DNA of 55,504 bases from positions 1 to 55,504 of the IMG/VR virus record IMGVR_UViG_3300027749_000136; one strand, written 5' to 3'. Below are positions 35,559-43,809 of the stretch, piece by piece. The number at the start of each line of letters is the position of its first letter. Position 1 is the stretch's first letter. A program made the position numbers and the translations under genes. The stretch is from a virus. Under the pieces are notes generated by a model, which made no database searches, had not been told where the DNA came from, and was given only the letters and a program-made list of their open reading frames with translations.

Positions 35559-37787
35559 TCAAGGATCAGGTGCGTCACCACTGTCTTGTGGTGGTGGTAA
35601 TTTTGGAGGGAAACTTCCGCCACCACCTTCAGTGACTGTTTGTTTAACTAAGCCTAACGTCTGCGTAAATTTTCCTCTGTTAAACTCACTATCAACTTGG
35701 AGTACCTTATATATACCTGTAAACTCTCTCACCGCAGAAGTATTTCCAAAATCATACTTACCGCTGTCAGTATTTGCATCATCAGGCGTTCTAAATGCTA
35801 CCCTGCAAAAAATTTCTCCAGTTTGCCAATCCATTGATCCTTCGGCATTGATTCCTGCACCTGCTGTTGGAATAGTAAAATTGCCGTGGCCGGTATCTCC
35901 TAAGAAATACGGATCGCCTAATACTTTTAAATTTAGATTGAGCATATCATATCCGCGAGTTGCTAGATCCATAAACTGTCTAGCTGCCGTTGTTGCTGCA
36001 TCGTCAAATCCAGTTCCGCCACCAAATTTTGCAGTTTTAGTTCCAAGTTGATCTTTGCGTGATTGCTCAGGGCCGCCGCTGCCGCCGGCCGCTTCTGCTG
36101 GTAAAGACCCCGAATCAGTTATGTTATCTGAGGCTCCGCCCGTTGAGGATGCGAGGGTTTTATCTTCAGAATTTTTGCCACCATCAGCGTTAAAAGCTCG
36201 ATAAAATCCTACTTTATATTCAATAGCAAAATCAAGTATGTCATGATTTTTACCGGTATAGATATAATTATACTCTCTGGAAATAGCCATTGAAGCAGAC
36301 CCTTTTGATCCAGTATTGGGCGTAGTAAACACCGTGGCATCTACCATATAAGGAACTACTCTAAAAATAACTTTTTTAGCTTTTGTTCCAGTTTTTGGAT
36401 CTTCGCTAGAAATGTTATGCAAGTGAGTTTCTATTCGCCACCATACAACTTTTCCATCAGGTGTTTGGTTGGCTTCTTCTAAGGCTTGTCTACCGTAGTC
36501 ACTAGTTAAAATAACTTGATTAATAATATCTTGTACTGTAGATCCTTGTGCAAATTTAAAGTTTGCATTCTTAGTATCTATTTGTATTTCGCCGCGTTTA
36601 TAAATTCCAGTAGCAGGATCGTATGTTGCGTTATCTTTGGCCATTGGAGTGTCACCTTTGTTATACACATCAAGGCCTAATTTTGATTCTCCAATAGGAT
36701 TGCCCATATCATTACTAGTATATGGATATGTTGGAAAGACAATATCTATTTCATGTGCATATGTCACATTTTTCTTTTTATCTTTATCGTGTTTTAGTTT
36801 ATCATTAATAATCGATTTTAAGCTCTTAGATCCTTCTGACAATAAATTTTTTACTGTGTAGGGGCCTTTTTCGTCACACGCTATCATTGCATCAGTTTTT
36901 ATTTGTGCAAATGTTGACGACATGCCTTGTTCATTCCACGGATACGCTTCGATATCATATTCAGAACCTCGAGCAGTGACTCGCATGGTCACATCTCTAA
37001 TTTTCATATGAATATATTTGTTTGTTTTAGGAATAGTTTGAAACGGTTCGTCTGGACTAAAGTGTCCTTTGAACTCAATTTTTAACATATACGGAGCATC
37101 TACGTAGTTTTTATGTCCTGCTTGTAATGCTGCCGTTTGTAATGTTTCCCAAAATTTTCCCATGCTGTACGGTTCAATAACTTTGAAACTTATACTTAAT
37201 GCATTGCTATTGCCTGCTTGTTTATCAAGTCCTACTGTACCAGATATCCTAACATTATCCATAAATGTGGTTGCGCCAACTGTGTCTCCGTTAGGCATTT
37301 GTATAATCGGCAACCCGCCGCCACGGACTCCGCCATTGACTTCTCCGTCACTAAGTGCATATAGTCCAAACATGTAAGTATAAGATGCATAGGCATGTAG
37401 AGGATTAGACGGAGCACTGCCACCAGCTGCTCCAATTGCTCCAGCAAATCCATTTAGAGAATTTGCAAAGTTTGCAAGTGTGCTAGCAAGACTGGATGCT
37501 CCTAAGGCTCCTGCAACTCCACTAAGGCTTCCTGCAACTCCCGATATGCTTGAAATTGCATTTCGAGCTGCTCCAGCAATACCGGCAGCAGTGTTTGCTA
37601 CTCCTGCAATCTGTCCTATTACCCCAGATCCTGTATTTGTTAATCCGTTAGATACTAAACTTTTAATATTGGCTGCAGATTGACCCACTGCATATATGCT
37701 GTTAGTGGCCTGTGCTACTCCACTAACAGTTCTATTAACATTAGTTAATGCTGTTGTAGCTGACCCTACGCTGTCAAATAATCCCAT
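35559..37787 (-). CDS. Baseplate hub candidate (gp27-like role)
   Basis: A 742-residue protein. The first 130 residues are rich in G, A, S and N with heptad-like hydrophobics (VANTAAGIAGAARNAISSIS), like the neighbouring gp48/54-like protein. From about residue 135 it is folded: YTYMFGLYALSDGEV, MKIRDVTMRVTARGSEYDIE, WWRIETHLHNISSEDP and HDILDFAIEYKVGFYRAFN. It lies between gp53 and the gp5-like spike, and no other gp27 candidate is in the window. Cyanophages have a similar protein in this place, sometimes labelled VrlC. A hub or tube-to-spike adapter role is inferred from position and size. Confidence 0.6.
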   Translation of the reverse strand: MGLFDSVGSATTALTNVNRTVSGVAQATNSIYAVGQSAANIKSLVSNGLTNTGSGVIGQIAGVANTAAGIAGAARNAISSISGVAGSLSGVAGALGASSLASTLANFANSLNGFAGAIGAAGGSAPSNPLHAYASYTYMFGLYALSDGEVNGGVRGGGLPIIQMPNGDTVGATTFMDNVRISGTVGLDKQAGNSNALSISFKVIEPYSMGKFWETLQTAALQAGHKNYVDAPYMLKIEFKGHFSPDEPFQTIPKTNKYIHMKIRDVTMRVTARGSEYDIEAYPWNEQGMSSTFAQIKTDAMIACDEKGPYTVKNLLSEGSKSLKSIINDKLKHDKDKKKNVTYAHEIDIVFPTYPYTSNDMGNPIGESKLGLDVYNKGDTPMAKDNATYDPATGIYKRGEIQIDTKNANFKFAQGSTVQDIINQVILTSDYGRQALEEANQTPDGKVVWWRIETHLHNISSEDPKTGTKAKKVIFRVVPYMVDATVFTTPNTGSKGSASMAISREYNYIYTGKNHDILDFAIEYKVGFYRAFNADGGKNSEDKTLASSTGGASDNITDSGSLPAEAAGGSGGPEQSRKDQLGTKTAKFGGGTGFDDAATTAARQFMDLATRGYDMLNLNLKVLGDPYFLGDTGHGNFTIPTAGAGINAEGSMDWQTGEIFCRVAFRTPDDANTDSGKYDFGNTSAVREFTGIYKVLQVDSEFNRGKFTQTLGLVKQTVTEGGGGSFPPKLPPPQDSGDAPDP

Positions 37788-37788
37788 A

Positions 37789-38091
37789 TTATAGTCCTAA
37801 AATTTTAGATAGACTATTACCTTTTGGAATGTAAATTTGCACTCCTGGGATAAAATCGTAGATTGGATCTTGAAGTACATTTAAATTTCTTTGAGTAAAT
37901 ACCCACCATAATTTAGATGTTTTGTATAAGTCGTAGGCTAAGAGATCAGGCCTATGAGTGTATTGGCTTTCAATAGTATATAAGAAATCATCTGGCTCTG
38001 CAGGAACAGGTCTAATTTTTAAAAAACTTAGATGATTTCCTACTATAGGAGTTTCTTTCCATGGGCTGGTTGATTTGTACACTGCTGACAT
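37789..38091 (-). CDS. 53: Baseplate wedge protein gp53
   Basis: A 100-residue protein with the gp53/LysM-like signature YTHRPDLLAYDLYKTSKLWW, VFTQRNLNVLQDPIYDF and PGVQIYIP. gp53 clamps neighbouring wedges together around the hub. It is shorter than T4 gp53 (196) but typical of environmental T4-like phages. The ATG shares one base with the preceding stop, so it is coupled to the gp48/54-like gene. Confidence 0.9.
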   Translation of the reverse strand: MSAVYKSTSPWKETPIVGNHLSFLKIRPVPAEPDDFLYTIESQYTHRPDLLAYDLYKTSKLWWVFTQRNLNVLQDPIYDFIPGVQIYIPKGNSLSKILGL

Positions 38092-38918
38092 TATATGAAT
38101 CCTGCGGCTCCGCCGCTAATAAACGATTGTAAGTTAAATGTTTTAACTTTTTCTCTACTGTAAATTGGTTGTAATTGTACATTAAAAGAACTTTTGATAG
38201 GCACATGACTTGCACCGCAGGCAATGTAATCTACATCTGCTGGCAAATCGCAAGAATAACTTTTTACAATAACAGGAATGTCTTTAAACACATAATCTCC
38301 GTAGGCATTAAACTTTAATATGATTGGAGGATTTCCATCTGAAAACATTTTTGTACATGCTCTTAAAAAATTTAAAGCACTAATCCATGCTTGTCCTTCT
38401 ACAGAATCCGATACAAAGAACGGTGCTTGTATAGTTATGCTTTCTGCTTTGCTATTTTGATAAGCAAAAAATGAATAATTTTGATGTGTTATAGCAACTT
38501 CTTCGTAGCTGGCTCCGCCACTGATCGAAATAGTAGGAGTAAATGGAAACACTAATTTTCCAACTACTGCTCCAGTTAAGGTTGCTCTCCAATCAGATCC
38601 GCCGCCGCCGCCACTTAATGCACTTGCAAGTCCACCTACTGCGCCCGCAAGTCCACCTACTGCCCCTAATGCATTAGTAAATAACGCTGCGCCTGCGGCA
38701 AATGATGCAACTGGATTACCTCCATCAGGAAGATTAAAACTTCTTAAACTTGATAGTGCGTCGGCTGCATTAGATACATTACCGATAGCTGATGAGATCC
38801 TGCTTGCTGTACCAGTTACATTATTCAATACACCCATTGCTTGCACTTGGGCAGATCCAATAGATGCAGCCGCTCCGGTGATAGTTGACAATCCGCTGGT
38901 TAAGTCAGAAAAAGACAT
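38091..38918 (-). CDS. Baseplate tail tube cap or initiator (gp48/gp54-like)
   Basis: A 275-residue protein. The first 110 residues are rich in A, G and S. The folded part has VFPFTPTISISGGASYEEVA, HQNYSFFAYQNSKAESIT, APFFVSDSVEGQAWISALNF and LQPIYSREKVKTFNLQSFIS, which match tail tube-like baseplate proteins gp48 and gp54 of T4-like cyanophages. I cannot decide between the two, and only one such gene is in the window. AAGGAG precedes the ATG and a late-promoter-like CTAAATAC lies just upstream, so it heads the baseplate operon. Confidence 0.75.
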   Translation of the reverse strand: MSFSDLTSGLSTITGAAASIGSAQVQAMGVLNNVTGTASRISSAIGNVSNAADALSSLRSFNLPDGGNPVASFAAGAALFTNALGAVGGLAGAVGGLASALSGGGGGSDWRATLTGAVVGKLVFPFTPTISISGGASYEEVAITHQNYSFFAYQNSKAESITIQAPFFVSDSVEGQAWISALNFLRACTKMFSDGNPPIILKFNAYGDYVFKDIPVIVKSYSCDLPADVDYIACGASHVPIKSSFNVQLQPIYSREKVKTFNLQSFISGGAAGFI

Positions 38919-38937
38919 TTTGGACTCCTTAGTGTAT

Positions 38938-38945
38938 GTATTTAG
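38938..38945 (-). promoter_or_regulatory. Late-promoter-like CTAAATAC for the baseplate operon
   Basis: On the minus strand CTAAATAC ends immediately beside the -35 box of the plus-strand gp55 promoter. The ATG of the gp48/54-like gene is 20 bases downstream with AAGGAG between. It is intergenic and fits the T4 late promoter core. Confidence 0.55.
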
Positions 38946-38974
38946 TTGACAAAATTAAGTGCATAGTTTATAAT
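38946..38974 (+). promoter_or_regulatory. Consensus sigma70-type promoter for gp55
   Basis: TTGACA (38946-38951) and TATAAT (38969-38974) are exact consensus with a 17-bp spacer. The gp55 ATG is 20 bases downstream. Host holoenzyme should read it without phage factors, giving late sigma factor early or mid infection. Confidence 0.85.
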
Positions 38975-38993
38975 AGTAGAAAATAGGACTATA

Positions 38994-39815
38994 ATGAAAG
39001 TTAATTATCTAAACAACAAAGATTTACTGGAAGAAATACATAAAAGCAAGAATACATTTTGTAGTTTTATTGACCCGGCATATCATCGATATGATCTAAT
39101 ACTACCTAGTATAGATAAAGTTAACATACGAACTATTGCCGAAGCAAAGCGGGCCCAGGCTAAGCGACAAGGTAGCGAAGAATACCAACGACGTAAAGCT
39201 CTTGGAGAAAAGGTCAAGCAAGCAGATACAGAAGTTGACTATAAGAAAATTGCCAAGACTGATGTTATTTTTCGCATTATGTCATTTGATCATATTCCGT
39301 TAAATGGCACACGCAAGAAAAATCCTAAAACTCTAGCAGATCATAGAGATAAAGTTAACTTTCCTCCTTTCCAGCATTGGAAATTTGACGACAAAGATAT
39401 ACTAATATGTGTCGGTAAATCGCACTGGAAGGGTGACTTAGAGACAGGCAAGTTTAATAAAGATCACGGACAGATTACAAACACTCTAGCCCGCATGTAC
39501 ATTAAACTATGTGAACGCTATGCTACTCGCGGCAATGTACGTGGCTACACTTACAATGACGAGATGCGTGGGCAGGCTATCTTACAGTTAACTCAGATTG
39601 GTTTGCAATTCGATGAAAGTAAAAGCGATAATCCCTTTGCATACTTTACCGCCGCGGTGACTAACAGCTTTGTTAGAATTATTAATTTAGAAAAACGTAA
39701 TCAAAATATTCGAGACGACATGTTGGAAATGAACGGTATGAATCCTAGCTATAGCAGGACCGGTGCTGGTGAACATGCGGCTGCTGTCAAACGATTTGAC
39801 GAAACAACCGATTGA
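38994..39815 (+). CDS. 55: Late transcription sigma factor gp55
   Basis: A 273-residue protein. The diagnostic part is the C-terminal half: ARMYIKLCERYATRGNVRGY, YNDEMRGQAILQLTQIGLQF and NPFAYFTAAVTNSFVRIINL followed by EKRNQNIRDDML, a sigma region 2-like core-binding and -10 recognition segment. The N-terminal half with RRKALGEKVKQ and FPPFQHWKF is an extension beyond T4 gp55 (185 residues). gp55 directs host polymerase to TATAAATA late promoters. It has a consensus sigma70 promoter and AGGA before the ATG. Confidence 0.9.
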   Translation: MKVNYLNNKDLLEEIHKSKNTFCSFIDPAYHRYDLILPSIDKVNIRTIAEAKRAQAKRQGSEEYQRRKALGEKVKQADTEVDYKKIAKTDVIFRIMSFDHIPLNGTRKKNPKTLADHRDKVNFPPFQHWKFDDKDILICVGKSHWKGDLETGKFNKDHGQITNTLARMYIKLCERYATRGNVRGYTYNDEMRGQAILQLTQIGLQFDESKSDNPFAYFTAAVTNSFVRIINLEKRNQNIRDDMLEMNGMNPSYSRTGAGEHAAAVKRFDETTD

Positions 39816-39840
39816 TCTTTATTGACAACTAGTCTATAAT
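39812..39840 (+). promoter_or_regulatory. Sigma70-type promoter before gp47
   Basis: TTGATC (39812-39817) and TATAAT (39835-39840) have a 17-bp spacer and lie between gp55 and gp47. A perfect TTGACA at 39822 is only 7 bp from the -10 box and cannot be its partner. The gp47 start is 20 bases downstream. Confidence 0.65.
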
Positions 39841-39860
39841 AAGCTAACGGAGACATTATT

Positions 39861-40874
39861 TTGAGTAATCTTTTTAAGAAAGTTGCCTGCTTCACAGATA
39901 TTCACTTTGGATTGAAGTCTAATAGCAGTGTTCATAACCAGGACTGCGAAGACTTTGTAGACTGGTACATTGCTAAAGCCAAGGAGGAAGGGTGTGATAC
40001 AGGAATTTTTATGGGTGATTGGCATCACAATCGCAATAGTCTTAATATCACTACTATGGACTATAGCCTTAGGGCCTTGGAAAAGCTCGGTCAGGCGTTT
40101 GATCAATTTTACTTTTTCCCTGGTAATCATGATTTATATTACAAAGACAAACGGGATATACACTCTGTCGAGTTCGGAAAATATATTCCCGGTATCACAG
40201 TGGTACACGAACCGACTACCATTGGGGACGTTACACTCTGTCCGTGGCTTGTAGGCGACGAGTGGCGGGCAGTAGGCAAAAAAGGTGGCAAGTATATCTT
40301 TGGGCATTTTGAGTTGCCCAGCTTTTTTATGAACGCCATGGTACAAATGCCGGATCACGGTGAAATACAGTTAGACAGTTTTAAAAATTACGAACTAGGG
40401 TTTAGTGGGCATTTCCACAAACGCCAACAACAGCGTAATATGATCTACATTGGCAATGCATTTCCGCACAACTATGCAGACAACTGGGATGATGACCGTG
40501 GCATGATGATCCTTGAGTGGGGAGGTCAACCAGAATATCATAGTTGGCCTGCTCAACCTACATTCCGTACGATTAAGCTAAGTCAATTAATTGATGATGC
40601 TGACAAGATTATATTACCTAATCAACATTTAAGAGTTAGTTTAGATATTGATATAACTTACGAAGAAGCGAGTTTTATTAAAGAAGACTTTATGAACAAA
40701 TACAGTATTCGAGAACTAACTTTGATTCCTGAAAAGAAAGAAATAGAGATTAACACAACTATGGATATTCAATCATTTGAATCAGTTGATCAAATTGTTA
40801 GTAATCAGCTGGTTAGTATCGAAAGCGATACATATGATACAAAAATTCTATTGAGCATCTATAACAGCCTATGA
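39861..40874 (+). CDS. 47: Recombination endonuclease subunit gp47 (Mre11-like)
   Basis: A 337-residue metallophosphoesterase starting at TTG with CGGAG upstream. The five family motifs are visible: DIHFG near residue 13, GDWHHNRN near 51, PGNHDLY near 92, a GHFEL block near 152, and GHFHKRQ near 178. It is the nuclease subunit of the gp46/gp47 complex that resects DNA ends for recombination-dependent replication. Length matches T4 gp47 (339). It overlaps gp46 by 4 bases (ATGA), so the subunits are made together. Confidence 0.95.
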   Translation: MSNLFKKVACFTDIHFGLKSNSSVHNQDCEDFVDWYIAKAKEEGCDTGIFMGDWHHNRNSLNITTMDYSLRALEKLGQAFDQFYFFPGNHDLYYKDKRDIHSVEFGKYIPGITVVHEPTTIGDVTLCPWLVGDEWRAVGKKGGKYIFGHFELPSFFMNAMVQMPDHGEIQLDSFKNYELGFSGHFHKRQQQRNMIYIGNAFPHNYADNWDDDRGMMILEWGGQPEYHSWPAQPTFRTIKLSQLIDDADKIILPNQHLRVSLDIDITYEEASFIKEDFMNKYSIRELTLIPEKKEIEINTTMDIQSFESVDQIVSNQLVSIESDTYDTKILLSIYNSL

Positions 40875-42649
40875 TAAAAATTAAAGATTTAACGGTTAAG
40901 AACTTTATGAGCGTGGGCAATCAAACCCAGGCTGTTAACTTTGATAAAGAAAACCTAACACTGGTACTGGGTGAAAATCTAGATCAAGGTGGGGATGACA
41001 GCGGTTCACGCAACGGTACAGGTAAAACTACTATTGTTAATGCATTGAGCTTTGCCTTGTTTGGTAATGCTCTAACTAACATTAAAAAAGATAATCTTAT
41101 CAATAAGATTAACAATAAAAATATGTTAGTGACCTTGTCGTTTAACAAAGACGGTACTGATTATCGCATTGAGCGAGGTCGTAAACCGTCAATTATGAAA
41201 TTCTATGTTAATAATCAAGAGCAAAGTATAGAGTCAACTGACGATAGTCAGGGTGACATGCGTGAAACGCAGAAGGATATAGATGAACTATTGGGTATGA
41301 GTCACGACATGTTCAAGCATATTGTTGCACTTAACACCTATACAGAACCGTTTCTCAGCTTAAAAGCTAATGAGCAACGAGAAATCATTGAACAGTTGCT
41401 AGGTATAACTCTATTAAGTGAAAAAGCAGACGCACTCAAAGAACAAATTAGACAAACTAAAGAATCAATTTTTCAAGAGACTGCTGATATTGAAGCGGCT
41501 AAAAAGTCTAATGAAAAAATACAATTAAGCATAACTGGTCTAGAAACTAGACTATCGGCTTGGTACTCGCAACAGAAAACAGACTGTGAGAAAATTACAA
41601 AAAGTATTACAGAACTGCAAAGTGTCGATATTGAACGAGAATTAACACAGCATACTAAACTAAAGACCTACGTGGAGCAGGCTGCTAAAATTAAAAGTCT
41701 TAATAAAGAAAAAGCCACGCTTGAAACTGCTGTTATTCAAGCAGACAAGAGTGTTAACAAATACACTAAAGAAGTAGAACAGTTAAAAAATAAAACTTGT
41801 CCTGCTTGTGAACAAGAATTGCACAGTCATAAGCACGAAGAAATGACTGCTGGGGCTGAAAAGAATCTTGCAGATGCCTTAATTTACTTGCAGGGCGTTA
41901 GCGACAGCTATGCCAGCGTTATTCAAGAGTTAGATGTTATAGGCGATATCAACGGAAGACCAAAAACTTACTATGATACACTAGAACAGGCACTTAAACA
42001 TCAAAATAATCTTGCTAGTTTAGAAACTGCGTTGGCTACAAGACAACAAGAAACAGATCCTTATCAAGAACAGATTGACGACTTACGTAATACTGCTATT
42101 CAAGAAATAACTTGGGATAATATTAATGCGTTAACCGGCATGAAGGATCATCAAGAGTTCTTGTTAAAGTTATTAACCAACAAAGATAGTTTTATTCGTA
42201 AAAAGATCATAGATCAAAACCTTGCCTATTTGAATAACAGGCTAACGTACTATCTTGACAAAATGGGGTTGCCTCATCAAGTTAGCTTCTTAAACGATCT
42301 AAGCGTTGAGATAACACAATTAGGACAGGATCTAGACTTTGATAACTTGTCGCGTGGCGAGCGTAATCGTTTAATTCTAGGATTAAGCTGGAGTTTCCGC
42401 GATGTGTGGGAAAGTCTATATCAAAGCATTAACTTATTGTTTGTTGACGAACTTATTGACAACGGATTAGATGCCGCTGGCGTTGAAAATGCACTGAGCG
42501 TACTAAAGAAAATGGGCCGTGAACGTAAAAAGAACATTTTCTTAATATCGCATAAAGACGAACTTATTGGTCGTGTTAATAATGTGCTTAAAGTTATTAA
42601 AGAGAACGGATACACTAGCTATTCAAATGATATTGAAATAACAGAGTAA
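40871..42649 (+). CDS. 46: Recombination endonuclease ATPase subunit gp46 (Rad50-like)
   Basis: A 592-residue SMC-type ATPase. Walker A is GSRNGTGKTT at about residues 45-54. The coiled-coil arms run from about 190 to 470 with a zinc hook CPAC at 310-313. The ABC signature LSRGERNRL starts near 493 and Walker B NLLFVDELID near 521, with a switch histidine in FLISHKDE. It powers end processing with gp47 and links DNA ends through the hook. Length is close to T4 gp46 (560). Coupled to gp47 upstream; the next gene starts at the last base of its stop. Confidence 0.96.
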   Translation: MIKIKDLTVKNFMSVGNQTQAVNFDKENLTLVLGENLDQGGDDSGSRNGTGKTTIVNALSFALFGNALTNIKKDNLINKINNKNMLVTLSFNKDGTDYRIERGRKPSIMKFYVNNQEQSIESTDDSQGDMRETQKDIDELLGMSHDMFKHIVALNTYTEPFLSLKANEQREIIEQLLGITLLSEKADALKEQIRQTKESIFQETADIEAAKKSNEKIQLSITGLETRLSAWYSQQKTDCEKITKSITELQSVDIERELTQHTKLKTYVEQAAKIKSLNKEKATLETAVIQADKSVNKYTKEVEQLKNKTCPACEQELHSHKHEEMTAGAEKNLADALIYLQGVSDSYASVIQELDVIGDINGRPKTYYDTLEQALKHQNNLASLETALATRQQETDPYQEQIDDLRNTAIQEITWDNINALTGMKDHQEFLLKLLTNKDSFIRKKIIDQNLAYLNNRLTYYLDKMGLPHQVSFLNDLSVEITQLGQDLDFDNLSRGERNRLILGLSWSFRDVWESLYQSINLLFVDELIDNGLDAAGVENALSVLKKMGRERKKNIFLISHKDELIGRVNNVLKVIKENGYTSYSNDIEITE

Positions 42650-42909
42650 TGATTGAAGAACTTCACGATAAGTTAATGAAGGAGTTTCGAAGTTATTTCG
42701 AAAACTACACAGACTGGGCAACTAACGAAACTCATGCTGCTGGTAAACGTACACGGACTAACTTATCAGAAATTAGACACATAGTCTTAAAAATGAGGCA
42801 AGAAATACTAGAAACCCGCAGGCTTAAACCCAAAATTAAATCACCAAAATACAAAGCAGAGCAACTAGCTCAGAAACAACAGGCACAAGACGACTCAAAC
42901 ACTAACTAG
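42649..42909 (+). CDS. Small basic helical protein, conserved in T4-like phages
   Basis: An 86-residue protein, one-base overlap with gp46. It has FRSYFENYTDWATNETHAAG then KRTRTNLSEIRHIVLKMRQE and a lysine-rich end. From memory, marine T4-like phages carry a similar small protein with a KAAxxRARxxLxxL core, sometimes compared with histone H1-like Hc1 proteins. DNA binding is plausible from charge and helix content but not shown. Its place after gp46 suggests a DNA-related role. Confidence 0.65.
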   Translation: MIEELHDKLMKEFRSYFENYTDWATNETHAAGKRTRTNLSEIRHIVLKMRQEILETRRLKPKIKSPKYKAEQLAQKQQAQDDSNTN

Positions 42910-42912
42910 TTG

Positions 42913-43350
42913 ATGTCATGGTATTATCAAGAAACTTTAATTGAAACCCTTCCAGAAGAATGTATAGGTTTCGTCTATTGTATCACTAATAACATCACTG
43001 GTCGCAAATATATAGGCAAGAAACTAGCAAAATTCTCCAAAACTACTTACAAAACAGTAAAACAAAAAAACGGCATAAAGAAGAAAAAGAAGATTCGTTC
43101 TAAAATTGATTCTGACTGGCGTGAATACTATGGCTCAAGCGACCATCTAACAAAAGATATAGAAACTCTAGGCGCAGAGAATTTCAAAAGAGAAATACTT
43201 TACTACTGCACATCAAAGGCTGAATGCTCATACATAGAGGCAAGAGAACAATTTACAAGACGTGTTCTCGAAAGTGACGACTACTACAACGGACAGATAT
43301 CTGTTCGTGTACACGGAAGTCACATTAAAGGCAAACAACTAAACGGTTAA
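42913..43350 (+). CDS. GIY-YIG nuclease domain protein
   Basis: A 145-residue protein from ATG 42913 (a TTG one codon earlier is also possible; neither has a clear ribosome binding site, so translation is probably coupled to the preceding gene). GFVYCITNNITGRKYIGKKL is a GIY-YIG core with the arginine-equivalent region around WREYYGSSDHL and a likely catalytic glutamate in SYIEARE. Length fits a single nuclease domain with a basic insert (KQKNGIKKKKKIRSK). It may be a homing-type or repair nuclease. A candidate structured RNA begins directly after its stop. Confidence 0.78.
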   Translation: MSWYYQETLIETLPEECIGFVYCITNNITGRKYIGKKLAKFSKTTYKTVKQKNGIKKKKKIRSKIDSDWREYYGSSDHLTKDIETLGAENFKREILYYCTSKAECSYIEAREQFTRRVLESDDYYNGQISVRVHGSHIKGKQLNG

Positions 43351-43700
43351 AGCTCGCACAGGCTAATTTCGTGTGCCGAACAGAAGAAACCTGGACCTAG
43401 TGTCGCAGGGATCCGTAGACTCTTGCCGTTAAGAGCACTCAATCACTATCCTTAACAGGACGAGGATCGCAAAGCTGCCGCGGTTTGATTGTTTAAAGGA
43501 AATACAGGCAAAAAGAGGGAGAAATACCCACGTTTGCAAGCATGTTAGCGTATGTTTGTAGACCGCCGTCATATAAAGACACAGCTCGAGGTACCGGATG
43601 ACCGCCTCTGTAATGCTGTAACGCTAAGTGATAAAGGTGCAACTCAGATAATGTTGATTTTATTTCTTTGCCCGCAAGGGCAAAGTGTGACTGAACAATC
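43351..43700 (+). ncRNA. Candidate structured noncoding RNA, family unknown
   Basis: No gene fits here, and the base composition is visibly richer in G and C than the flanks. I can pair: GCACA/TGTGC (43356/43372), CCTG-GAC/GTC-CAGG (43390-43409), GATCC/GGATC (43410/43464) enclosing CTCTT/AAGAG and TCCT/AGGA, an 8-bp stem CAAGCATG/TATGTTTG (43537-43558), ACAGC/GCTGT (43581/43615) enclosing GAGG/CCTC, and CTTTGCCC-GCAA-GGGCAAAG (43666-43685). This many nested helices in one gap suggests a structured RNA. It matches no class I recognise; tmRNA, RNase P and group I core motifs were sought and not found. Strand is assumed from neighbouring genes. Confidence 0.5.
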
Positions 43701-43809
43701 TAGATAATATTTAAATGCTTCGCATTAATCATTATTAAGTAAAAAAAAATAGTTCGAGCGCAAGCGAAGAACAGATGTACGCAGTACATCATTAACTAAA
43801 TATAATACT
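43701..43809. other. AT-rich spacer with small hairpins
   Basis: After the large structured block the gap continues with an A9 run and three compact inverted repeats: AATGC-TTC-GCATT, GTTCG-AGCGCAAGC-GAAGAAC, and GATGTAC-GCA-GTACATC. CTAAATATA (43796-43804) at the end could be a late promoter. No coding frame is supported. Confidence 0.5.
43796..43804 (+). promoter_or_regulatory. Late-promoter-like CTAAATATA next to a start codon
   Basis: CTAAATATA ends five bases before ATG 43810, with no Shine-Dalgarno between. If used as a late promoter the transcript would be leaderless or nearly so. The close spacing lowers confidence. Confidence 0.35.

Noticed and set aside
39822-39840. TTGACA at 39822 as the -35 of the gp47 promoter
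   Set aside because: It is only 7 bp from the TATAAT box; TTGATC at 39812 gives the proper 17-bp spacing.
43351-43455. In-frame continuation of the GIY-YIG gene beyond its stop (about 34 codons)
   Set aside because: The extension has no recognisable sequence and lies in the block that folds as RNA. Readthrough has no supporting signal.
43351-43809. tmRNA, RNase P RNA, group I intron, hammerhead ribozyme or tRNA in the gene-free stretch
   Set aside because: Key motifs such as the tmRNA tag and TPsiC arm, RNase P conserved regions, the group I P7 core and CTGATGA were looked for by eye and not found.
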